Notes under the pieces: model-generated
Seen by the model: only the letters and a program-made list of their open reading frames with translations
Told to the model about the DNA's origin: nothing
Databases searched by the model: none
Position numbers and translations under genes: made by a program
Shown: piece by piece, positions 41,596-51,800 of the stretch
How positions within the stretch are numbered: position 1 is the first letter of the stretch
Layout of the letters: the number at the start of each line of letters is the position of its first letter
From: Craspedostauros australis
Taxonomy: Eukaryota; Bacillariophyta; Bacillariophyceae; Mastogloiales; Achnanthaceae
Assembly (NCBI GenBank): GCA_026770025.1
Contig: JAMXDE010000021.1
Span: forward strand, 1,178,001 to 1,242,000
Reading direction: 5' to 3'
DNA: 64,000 nucleotides

Positions 41596-42511
41596 AGTAT
41601 CGTCAATAGTTGATATACTAATGTGTGTAGATACCATTTAAACCGTACCATACGAACAGAGAACAGCATCTCCACATTTAGACTGCTTGTCCGGCGTCAC
41701 TCTCCATGTTTCTGTCATTGAAACACTGTGCAAGAGTTGGTTTGTGTGCTTTCACTTGTCCGATTGGTTGGACGGTTAATTCTTATCGTGACGTCACACT
41801 CTGTTCCGTAAGTCCAAATCATCCTCCGGTTTCACAGGCGAAATACAACGTGGTACAACATGCGAAGGACGACGCAATGACAAAATCACGAAACATCGAT
41901 TTTCTATTTGACATTTTATTTGTGTTCACAAGTACGCAATCGCTATTTGTTTGAAGGGAAACATGAGAACTCCCCTCGTGTTGTGGACATCGGTGTCTTC
42001 GTGACCTGTCGCAGACATCATTGCGTTCCCGCCAAATAAGAGCTTTGACACAACGCCACGAACCAATCAGCCAATCATGATGGTGGGTTCATGCAATGCC
42101 ATAGTTATTGTTAACTGATGACGCCATCGGGCTTCCGAAGGGTTTGTTCAACACGTCACGTTGGTCGTGTTGTGAATTTTTCTTTTCCGTTTTTACGTTT
42201 CGAAGCACAATTTTTGGTGTTGTCGTTGTGGTTGCGCCTTGAAAACGTGATTTCCGACTGATTGCAACACTCATCCATTTCCCGAATCGTGCAATTCTCG
42301 TGTTGTATTTGTATTAAATGGTTTATTATTCCTGCAAAATGCCTGGTGTTGTCCAATTGTTGTTTGAATTTGTCAGTGTCGTGAGTGTGCGGTGTGTATG
42401 ATTTGGTGCTGATGATGGATTCAAGACTACGGAGCTGTGATGTTGTTTGTTGTGTCAGCTATTGCTGCTGTCAATGATGTCTGTCATTGTACATGTGTAC
42501 AGATGCCAACA
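41596..42511. other. no supported gene; probably includes the 3' LTR of the decayed minus-strand element
   Basis: The minus-strand sequence GGGGG|TGTTGGCATCTG at 42511-42516 looks like a polypurine tract followed by an LTR start running toward lower coordinates. I could not find the other LTR end. The remainder is AT-rich with no convincing reading frame. Confidence 0.45.
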
Positions 42512-42645
42512 CCCCCATGCTTGTGGTAGCTAGTGGAACCAATTCACTCTTTCATACAGAGAAGACTGGGATCACCACACTCCACTGGCGGCATTCACCG
42601 GCGAACGTAGAATGATGGAATACATCCCATGAGTAGGTCCGTATG

Positions 42646-43335
42646 TCAAAAGAACAGAATCACAGGCATCTGCTTGTTGCACAGATCCAAAGCATTGGGG
42701 TTGGATGACACATCGGCAATGAGGATGAGATCTCTGTCCACCGAGTCGCAGACCGCATTTGTGTGTATATCGATATGCCTGGAGTTCCTTGGCGGTTGGT
42801 TGGCGTTTGCCATCATTCTGGCGCCTCGGTTGTCCTTGTAGATAAGTATGGCATGCTGTTGGCGCATGCTGATCTTGTCCAGGATGGACCGAAACCAGAG
42901 CACCATATTGCCATTGTTGCTGGTGACAATGAACTCGGCTTTAGAGGTAATGAGAGAAACAGTGGGTTGGACACAGGTTTTCCACGCAACAGCAGGGCTG
43001 CCAAGAAGCAACACAATGTCTCTGGTGAATTTGCAATGCTTTGTATTGGCACCCCAATCGGCGTCCATGTATACATGTAGCAAAGTTGCCTGGATGGTGG
43101 CCTGGTCCGTTGGGCTGTGCCGCTTGTTGTTGGCAGGCAAGAGTTGTTTCAGTGCTGGCACATCTGCAAGCTGCGGAACAGGAGACAGTCGCCAGTAGGT
43201 GATCCCAAAGTCCCTGGTGGATGCAACATACCTGAAGAGGTATTTGACGGCTTTGTAGTGTACACGTGCAGGGTTCATCAAGACTTGGCTTGGCTTCACC
43301 ACAGGGAAGGAGATGTCAGGGTGCCAGGAAACCAT
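42646..43335 (-). pseudogene. RNase H and RT tail of decayed Copia element
   Basis: 229-codon open fragment with a RT tail (FRYVASTRDFGITYW), YMDADWGANTKH in place of the usual YxDxDWAG, ITSKAEF in place of SSTEAEY, YKDNRGARMMAN and NSRHIDIHTN. These are the RNase H landmarks in order, with altered catalytic surroundings. Ends in a stop at 42646, followed by the putative polypurine tract at 42512-42516. Confidence 0.75.
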
Positions 43336-43359
43336 GGCCCAGATGAGCTTGCCAATGGC

Positions 43360-44240
43360 TCAGTGGTAGCTGAAGGACTTGGATTGCAGACCATGATGCT
43401 TGGCTTCCATGTTGGGTAAGACTTCCTGATCTAATTGCCACACATGTCCATTGTCTGTGCGCATGGGTAGGCGTTGTGTAGACTTCAATCCATGCCAATC
43501 GTGTCGCTTGAGCACCTTGTCGATGTATGTGGAGCAGTGCACATTCACATGTCGTCGGGTCTGAGTGAGATCCAGTCCATTGTAGTGTGCAAACAGACCG
43601 TACCAAGTGATGGGATGGTTCAGCCGAGCATCGAGCATGTCACAGAACTCCTTGTAAAAGGTCTCATCCTTGGTTGCCACCGCAAAGTTTTCCACCTGCC
43701 AGGGCATGTACGCATTGTGGGTGTGAAGGTTTCCAATCTGCAAACATGGTGCTTGAGTTGTTGCATGGACCCCATGTCCTTGAGTAGCCAATTGGTATGC
43801 AGACTCCACTGTAGCAGTGCTTCAGGATGCCCTGTAGATTCTTGAGAACAGGCACAACCATGTGTTGACCCAGAACAACATCATGATTGTGCTTCCACTA
43901 GCTGCAGAACTGATCATCGATTTGCATGTAGTGACGTTGTGCGCTGGCAGGCGCTTTGGCGACTGCATTCGCGATGCCAGCTCCGTACACGAGCAGTCCT
44001 TGCACTTCAGCAATGGCCACCAAGATGCGGAACTCCGTGAGGTCAGGAGTAGCAGCGTATGTGTGACCAAATATGTGCACATTGCCTCCCCAGGTGGACC
44101 CATCACAAATGGCACAAGCTTTTTACAGTTGCTCCCATGTGTCTTTACGACGCCGAACCAAACCCAGTTGAAGACTGCCATGCCTGATTGTGCCTCAATG
44201 GGCTCGCAGAACATGCCTTGGTGATGACATTGCTCCATTT
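43360..44240 (-). pseudogene. RT fragments of decayed Copia element
   Basis: Pieces in at least two frames: FRILVAIAEVQGLLVYGAGIA and APASAQRHYMQIDDQF (43898-44080), VVPVLKNLQGILKH (near 43810-43861), then GLFAHYNGLDLTQTRRHVNV and YIDKVLKRHDWHGLK (43480-43640). The YVDD box is not recognisable. No enzyme could be made. Confidence 0.7.
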
Positions 44241-44759
44241 TCTTGAGTTTGACTTGTTGCTCCTCATCTCAATCATCGCGCTGGAGCAGTTTGCGCCAGG
44301 TGGGCTTCGGAGCAGCCTCCACTTGACATGCAGTTGGTGAGATGTGATCGAGGATGGAGCCGATATGCCCAAGTTGGTCAAAGTACATTTGTGGAACACC
44401 GTGCTGTGTGATGGAGTTGCGAATATTGTTGAATACAAAGACCACATTGCTTGCATCCAGTACAGCCTGGGTGAGATCCGGCAGCGAGCAGATATCATGG
44501 TCACTGATGACCAGCAAGTAGGCACTCTTGAGCCAGGATCTCCACTGCAGAATGCGCGCTGCAGTCGAACCTGGCTTGCATTGTGTGAGACGCAGACGTC
44601 CTCAGAGCTCATCAGACACAAATTCCAACCCTGCAGTTGGATCGTTTCCGGAGAGGCGAATGTGCTCATGGAATGCCCTTTGGTAGGGATCCACAGTCAT
44701 GCGAACGATGTAGGCACTGTCAACAGAGCGTGCTGCTGCAGCTGCATGGAGCATGTCAT

Positions 44760-45621
44760 TGTCATGTGTACTGTAGTTGGTGCACTCGATAGGAAGGCGT
44801 ATGATCATCCGTCTTGGCTTTCTCAGCACCTGAACCATGTATGCCGTTGCCATCGTGAGACAGTTGAAACCCAAGGTTGAGCAGAAGTTGTGGTCCTGGC
44901 GGACGTTCATGGACAGAGAAGTGGGCCTCATCAAAGATCAGGTTGCCAGCAGTCTTGATACGCCCCGAATCCAAGTTGAAATATTCCTGGAGCGAGGGTG
45001 TGGCAGTATGACCAACAAAGATGCCGTTGTAGGTGTGGATGTCCAGCTTTGCGGCAGGATGGCCAGGCTTGCACATAACCACTCTGGAACTAAGACTTGC
45101 AGGTGGCTCAGGTTGGGCTTGATGCCATGCGGAAGCTGGTATGGAGTGGCGTTAATGATGGAGTGCCAAAGCCTATTCTTGACATACACTGCATGTGCAA
45201 GGGTACAAACCTGGAACTTGGGATGCAGGCCTGAGGAGTACTTCAGTGATCTGGCCATCACACCAAAGGTGCGGTTGAGTCCCTCAACCTTGCCATTCAT
45301 CCAAGCGCATCTGGCCCCAGTGGGTTCGAGAGTGTATCCCGCAGACCGGACGACCTCCTGGAAGGCACTCGATCATGCAAGCTCGCCACCAGTGTCGACC
45401 CTCACCGCCTTGCAACCATCCTTGCAACCAAACTCATGAAGCAGGTTGGCAAATATGTCCACAGGTGGGGATCTGGTCTTGGTAGGGGAACCCCTAAGTG
45501 TACCAAGTGCACACATCAGTGACAAGAAAGTACAAGTGTACCCTTCAAGAGGCTGGACCACCTGTTCGACTTGGCAGAGTTGCGTGACGACGCCTGTCCG
45601 TACTGAAGATCGGACGACCAC
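44760..45621 (-). pseudogene. integrase fragments of decayed Copia element
   Basis: Three overlapping fragments: PPVDIFANLLHEFGCK...AVRVDTGGELA (45373-45621, containing the second catalytic Asp), MNGKVEGLNRTFGVMARSLK (44938-45300; the usual catalytic Glu of NGxVExxN is present) and KLDIHTYNGIFVGH (44762-45082, C-terminal part). The frame changes between them. Confidence 0.7.
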
Positions 45622-45850
45622 ATGAAGCCGTAGTCAGCATGGAATCTTGCACCAGTGGAGGGAACAGGGCTGCCATCTTGAGGTCCTTGAGGATCTGTCT
45701 GACACTGGGCTTGGCTGCATGTAGCACAATGCCGCATTGGATGTGCACAGTGGCGAGGAGGCCTGGAATACCAGAACAGTGCATATGGAGCCACTTCATG
45801 TGCGACATACCAGCGCAGCCCAGGCACATATGCCAGAGCTCCGCGCTGAG
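45622..45850 (-). pseudogene. GAG-pre-integrase domain fragment
   Basis: AELWHMCLGCAGMSHMKWLHMHCSGIPGL followed by CATCSQAQCQT (in another frame) resembles the domain that precedes Copia integrase. It joins in frame to ALPALS at 46387 onward once the 531-bp insert and one CTGAG are removed. Confidence 0.7.
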
Positions 45851-46381
45851 TAATAGAGCTAAACTAGTAACCATCTTAGTGAGAGAGACTACGAATCATC
45901 CGACTCGTCAGTATTCCAGTAGGTCGAACGGACACTTCGCCGACCCCCACGTTTGGAGACAGATCCAGAACCTTGAAGCGGATCTTCGGAATTCGTGTCA
46001 GGGAACCAATGGGGCTCTGATAACCAAGTTTCTGACACCCACCATCGCCAAAACGCTGACGCACGGAACCAAAGCCACAACAACGCGCATCATCGCCCAT
46101 TGTCTCTCACAGAACTCAGACAACGGATCTCGACCCACGGTACTTGGGCTACACAACCCACACGCATTGTCATACAGGACACCACAGGAGATCCCCCTCG
46201 AAGAGAAGAACCATAGCACTAATCTCATAATCCGCACGTTTCTTCACCATCTACCAGTATTCTCAATTGACTACTTGTGGAACAGAAGACTCACATTCGG
46301 ACCGCTTGCCAGTCAAGCCTCTACAGCCTACAGCTAAAGAACAGCCAACAAGACAACAGCCATTACGTTTGGGCTCTATTA
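45851..46381. mobile_element. 531-bp solo LTR related to Element 7's LTR
   Basis: CTGAG flanks both sides (45846-45850 and 46382-46386). The insert starts TAATAGAGC and ends GCTCTATTA, a perfect 9-bp inverted terminal pair. Its first 30 bases (AGCTAAACTAGTAACCATCTTAGT) resemble the start of the Element 7 LTR (AGCTCAAACTAGTATTCCCATTAG). A 5-bp duplication, LTR-like length and this resemblance favour a solo LTR; a small DNA transposon is the alternative. Confidence 0.75.
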
Positions 46382-46386
46382 CTGAG

Positions 46387-47578
46387 TGCAGGCAGTGCAC
46401 GCTGGACAGCGAACGCAGTTAGCTTGACATCATCATTGGTACTGAAGAAGTAGAGTCTGTTGCAACGACGCGTGGGCGCATCAATGGAACACCTGTGGCC
46501 ATGGAAGGAGAGAACATACCCTGATGGACCGTCATGGAGCACATAGCACACAAAGTCATTGTCCTGCTGGCGAACAATGGCCTGCAACAAGACAAATTCT
46601 CAGCCAGATCAGGGCAGAGCATTGTGTTGGCCTAAATCACTCCACTGCACAAGCTGGGAATGGTGAGAGTGCTTTCTCTCTGGCATACCATACAGGTCGC
46701 ACTGGCATTAGCTGCAGCCAGTGGGACAACATTGGTGTACCACTGATAGTCTTGGAGGATAGACCAGTCAGGCGTAGCACTGACGTTTGCACAAGGATAT
46801 CATTCCCCCACATTGTCTATAGGGTTTCATGCATGCACCGTACTTCCAGAAGACGGAGCAAGTGAACAGCGCAAGTGTGGGCAACTACAAAGGTGGCCAG
46901 CTTTGACAGAGTGATCTCTGGAGGGACAGACTGTGTGAACGAGGGCACTTCATCAAGCGAATGTACTGCCTGTGTCCTGCTAGCGCATGGTGATAAAATA
47001 TGCCGTTCGTCAAGAATTGTGCCCGATCCTGACCAGCAGGCCAAAATCGTGTTTAAGGGCATCCTGAATCGCATCAGACAAGATGAGATCAGAGAAGTCG
47101 CCGTCACCATGGTTCCTGAAGTGCTGTAGAGCATGAGCAGTTGCCTTTGACCTGTTGCAACCAAAGTGGGTGCAATAGCTTTTGTGAATCTTGTTGGCCT
47201 CATCAGGATGCTCTTGCACAAAGTGCATGAGATGGATGGTGCGCCCAAAGGCTTTGCACATACATGCCTTGTATCCCATGTAGCAACATGCTTCGCAGAA
47301 GGCATCTAGATTGGGCTTGTAGAAGGTATTGTGCCGCCTGTGTGACCAACTGTTGTCCTGTCGGTCGCCTTGTCCGCCACAACTACTGTGGGTTTGAGTG
47401 CAGTGGGCCTTGAGTGAAACAGCACTGCCAGGGGGATCTACAATTCTTGGGCAAGATGCTCGGCATGCAGATTGAAAGGCAGTGCCTTGGGCGATGTCAC
47501 AGTGCGCAGCATGGTGTGGTAATGCTCCAGCATGTACCCGTGCTCACGCAGATCCTCGAGAGAGATAGGACTCAGGTT
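46387..47578 (-). pseudogene. protease/gag region of decayed Copia element
   Basis: The part next to the solo LTR reads ...NRLYFFSTNDDVKLTAFAVQ and connects to the GAG-pre-integrase domain. Farther upstream, fragments at 47010-47279 contain helical Gag-like sequence (HPDEANKIHKSYCTHFGCNRSKA) with broken frames. Domain limits cannot be given. Confidence 0.5.
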
Positions 47579-47792
47579 TGTCGAGATGTACATGTGAGTA
47601 TATGTCAAGATGTACGTGTATATGTGCATCGTTCACCCGTTATTCTCTCATACGCACTTGGACGGTATAACTACATTCGTGTCGATAGTATGCTGTGATT
47701 CGTCAGAATTACAGAGGAAATGGAACACACGAAAAGGGGCAAGATTTCTGGAGGAAATTTGCAAATAACGATTTCTGAGAGAATTGGAAGAT
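47579..47792 (+). repeat. Element 8 5' LTR, left part
   Basis: First 214 bp of a 796-bp family B LTR, broken by Element 7 at the AAGAT target; resumes at 55201. Confidence 0.92.
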
Positions 47793-48413
47793 TATTAGCT
47801 CAAACTAGTATTCCCATTAGTCGTGTTAAGATTTAGTCTAGTTAGTCAAATGCCCGACTGCTCAGAATGTTTGAGCGGGATTGAAGCGTGACTCGATGTC
47901 GGTGGGATGGGGTCCCACGGGGTCTCTCCCCTCGAATCGTGCTCTACTTAAGACGATGTCGCGTGTCCGCTGAATTTGGGTTTGAGCGATCGTGCCATCC
48001 CACGCCACTTATGGGCGTGACATGACCTGTCCTGGATGGACAAACAGATCAAACCGTTGGATGAACAAAGTCCCCCAAATCGATCGGAAGAGAGTGAACA
48101 ACAAACTCTCTCTCCGACCATCACGAAATTGATGTCTCCTCTCTCGAATGGCAACATCGGCACCGCGATGATTGCACGTGGGAGACTCAACGCTCCGCTA
48201 TGTTACTACTAATAGAGATGATGCAGATCCAGCTCTAATGGATGCTGCTCATCACATGCTCACAATCCTTTTGAAAGTCTCATTTGGATTCGTTACAGCT
48301 TTAAAGACTAAGAAACACACTCACACACAAACTCACCAACCTACTGCACTACCACGGATTGATCACCCTTCGGCGTACAGTAAGTTACCCTCGTTTTCAA
48401 TATCGTTCTATCA
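47793..48413 (+). repeat. Element 7 5' LTR
   Basis: 621 bp. Contains a short hairpin, CACGCC-ACTTATG-GGCGTG type, at 48001-48019. Confidence 0.92.
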
Positions 48414-48894
48414 GATTAACAGTCGCACTCGCTCCACACCTGTGTTGATCGAGTGAATATCCACTTCCTCTGCTTCAAGCATCCTCAGCTACCTCACGTG
48501 ACGACGTGACACTCTCTGCCCAGTCCTCTGTGCAGACACACTCTTCTGTTCGGACTCCACCGTTCAGCTCCACTCGGCTTCGGCCCTCGCGCGCTCACCA
48601 CACTCCAGACATCACAGTCCAAGTGTGTACACTCTCTCTTTCCAAACTGCTTCACACGCCAATCCTCTCTTGAATCGAAACATCTCGTCACAGACGATTG
48701 ATCAAGTGTGCTTTCCTGCTCTATTTCTTGAATCGTACAACAACATCGCCCACGGCGATCTACGCGAGAAACCAGAAATAACAAAACAAACAAACACTCC
48801 GCCAACTACAACAAAACAAACACAAAACAAACAATCTACATCACATCACATCACATCAACCATCACCCATCACCCATCTCCGAACGCTTCCATC

Positions 48895-51800
48895 ATGGCT
48901 ACCAACACCAACGTCACCGACACCAACGAGTACACCATACTCAACCACGTCTTGTCTGTCATTGGCATTCAGGCCCATTCTTGGCAACGTCGCGCTCTCA
49001 ACGAGGCCGGCATCGCCAACGCTATGGACCTGATTCATCTCGATAAGCCTGCCCTCCTGGCAATCGAGGTGACCGACGACGACGACAACACATTCCGTCC
49101 CATGAATGTGCTTGTTGTCAACAAGATCCTCGCATTGGTACGCTGGATCAATCTCCAACCTCGATTGACTCCCGATGAATGGATGAGTGTCGACATGTAC
49201 GACATCTCGCACCCATCCGTCATCGGGACCGCGGGTCCCCGGACCCCGGCCAGCTACCATCCCCGAGGAGGTGTCAGCATCATTCCTCCCAGTACCCGCA
49301 CACGCCGTACTGTGGATGATGATGAGGATATCGAATCTGTATCCCCTCCTGATCGGAGCAGATTTGCTACTCCGGTGACCGACCCTTCGGCGCGCGTCGC
49401 AACAGCGGAAACTCCAATCGCTGGTGCTCCTGTGCCAAGTGTTGCATTCGCTCCGTCGAGCGCTCTCCCAGAGTCGTTCACCAAGGAGTTCAGCCGTGGT
49501 GTCAAGCGTGAGGCCCTCGCATTCCCCACCCTGAAGGATGACAAGCGTTTCCTTTCGTTCCGGCGCCAATTCGAAGCGATCGCGTATACTCATGGACTTG
49601 AATATCACATCGATCCTTCGTGGGAGCCGGGTCCATCGGACATGTTGTTCTACAACATGCAGAACAGGTACCTCTACTCTGTTCTGAGCCTCCATGTCAA
49701 GACTTCGCGTGGCGACCAGCTCCTTCGCAAGCACCAAGCAAGCAAGGACGGTCGAGCTGTCTATCAGAGTCTCATTGAGACTTACACCAATGGTGTCAAC
49801 GGTGAGAGCGCAGCAATGGCACTTCGTGCTCGCATCGCCTCCTTCACCTTGGATAACAGCTGGAAGAAGAAGCGTGAGAACTTCGTGGACACCTGGCAGG
49901 GAATCATCTCCGATATCGAAGATATGGAAGATGACGCTCTGCCGGACAACACGAAGAAGACATGGCTGCATAACTCGATTGCTCCGGACAAGGATCTTCT
50001 GAATGCTCTCACAAGCACATCCTACGTCCGTGACGAGATGCTCGCGGCCATGCCATCCGGTTTCGAGATCAAGGCGGCTGGATTCGATCACCATCTCAAC
50101 TCGGTTCGGATCCATGCTCAGCGCCTCGATTCCTCTCATCCTCGTCAGGTTCAAAAGCGTAATGTCAACAACGCTACGACCGGTAAGGGAAAGGGTGGTT
50201 CTTCGGGCAAGTCTCCTGCCAAAGGCAATGGCAAGACTTACACCAACGACAAGCGTCCCCGCATTCCGAATGAGGAGTGGGCGACAATGTCTTGGGCCCA
50301 GAAGAAGGACTACATGCACAACAACTCGTCCCGTGGTGCTGGCAAGGGCGACACTTCACGTGCCGCTAATAAAGCCAAGTCCTCTGGGAACTCTTCGTCC
50401 GACACGGTACCAGGGTCCTCCGCGCCGTCAGGTTCCGGGGGCACTGCGGAACCCAAGGGCGGTCCCCCGGGATCTGCCATCAACCGCATGCTCGCCCAGG
50501 CGCGTCAGTCCAGCCAATCGACCTCTGACTTTGTCGATTCTGAGGGTGGCGCATGGCGACGTGTCAACTCCACCGTGGTCCGCTACAACTTCGAGACCTC
50601 GGTGGCGGCGAAGACGGGTGCACTCGTCGACAGTGGCGCCAATGGCGGCCTTGCTGGCGACGACGTTCTGGTCCTGTGCAAGACGGGTACCACGGCTGAC
50701 GTGAGCGGCATTGGTGATTCCACCATTGCGAGTTTGGATATTGGTACGGTCGCGGCCCTGCTTCACACGAGCAGTGGCCCGATCATCGCCAAGTTCCATC
50801 AGTACGCTCTATACGGGAAGGGCAAGTCCATCCACTCTACCAACCAACTCTCCGCGTTTGGTATGGATGTGAATGAACGCCCACGTGGACTCCCTGGCGG
50901 TCGGCAAACTGTCGTCACGCCTGAGGGGCACGTCATCCCGCTGTCTATCCGTGCTGGCCTGTCCTACATGGATATGCGCCCACCGACCCCTGCTGAGATG
51001 GATCAGTACCCTCATGTGGACTTCACGTCCGATGACGTCTGGGACCCTTCCATCCTCGATCAGGAGTTTGGTCTTGATGATGTCCGCGCTCTCGCGGACG
51101 ATGATGATGATGGTTCCGCGCTCGCCGACCTCGATCGCCTGCATGTATATGCGGCGTCGACGGATGAGGCCCGCGGGACAGTACCGCATTCCGGGTCCAC
51201 TGGCACCTCCGGTTCCGTTCGTGTTTGCAACTCGCCCATCGACTATGAGGCACTGCGTCCGCGCTTCGGCTGGATCCCTGCTCGTCGGATCAAGGACACT
51301 CTTGGTTGCACTTCCCAGTGGTACCGCACTTCGGAACGACTCGCGATGCGCAAGCATTTCCGCACTCGTTTTCCGGCGGCCAACGTTGATCGTCTTCATG
51401 AGACGGTCGCGATGGACACTTTCTTCTCTGATACGCCCGCTCATGATGACGGTGTCCCTGGCCATGGTGGCTGCACCATGATCCAGGTGTTCGTTGCGCT
51501 CGACTCTCGGTACACATCGGGGTTCCCGATGGCGTCCGAGCGGCAGGTCGCGGACTCCTTGCTTGACTTCATTCGTCGGCATGGAGCGCCCGACCTACTA
51601 ATGTCGGACAACGCGAAATCAGAGGTGGGATTCAAGGTGCAAGACATCCTGCGTCAATACGCAATCAAGGATCACCAGAGTGAACCCGAGCACCAACACC
51701 AGAACGGAGCCGAGCGCCGCATACAGGACATCAAGCGTACTGTCAACGGCGTCATGGATCGCACGGGTACCCCGTCGCGGTTCTGGCTCATCTGCACCAT

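Larger units (their letters stand above)
42512..47578 (-). mobile_element. decayed Copia retrotransposon (third lineage), cut at its 5' side by Element 8
   Basis: Minus-strand fragments in the order gag-like, GAG-pre-integrase, integrase, RT and RNase H run from 47578 down to about 42646, with many stops and frameshifts. It is interrupted by a 531-bp solo LTR at 45851-46381. The RT contains ANAVAKAPASAQRHYMQIDDQF and NLQGILKH, resembling the NAFAEAP / DDQF / LQGHPE RT type of another Copia lineage in diatoms. The 5' end is missing where the family B LTR begins at 47579. Confidence 0.75.

Noticed and set aside
45876-46337. plus-strand protein-coding gene within the 531-bp insert
   Set aside because: The open frame starts in flanking integrase-antisense sequence, has no motif, and the insert has clean LTR-like termini.
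48625-48894. upstream in-frame extension of the Element 7 polyprotein
   Set aside because: CA/ACA-rich leader-like sequence without Gag features; the ATG at 48895 has better context and begins the folded-looking domain.
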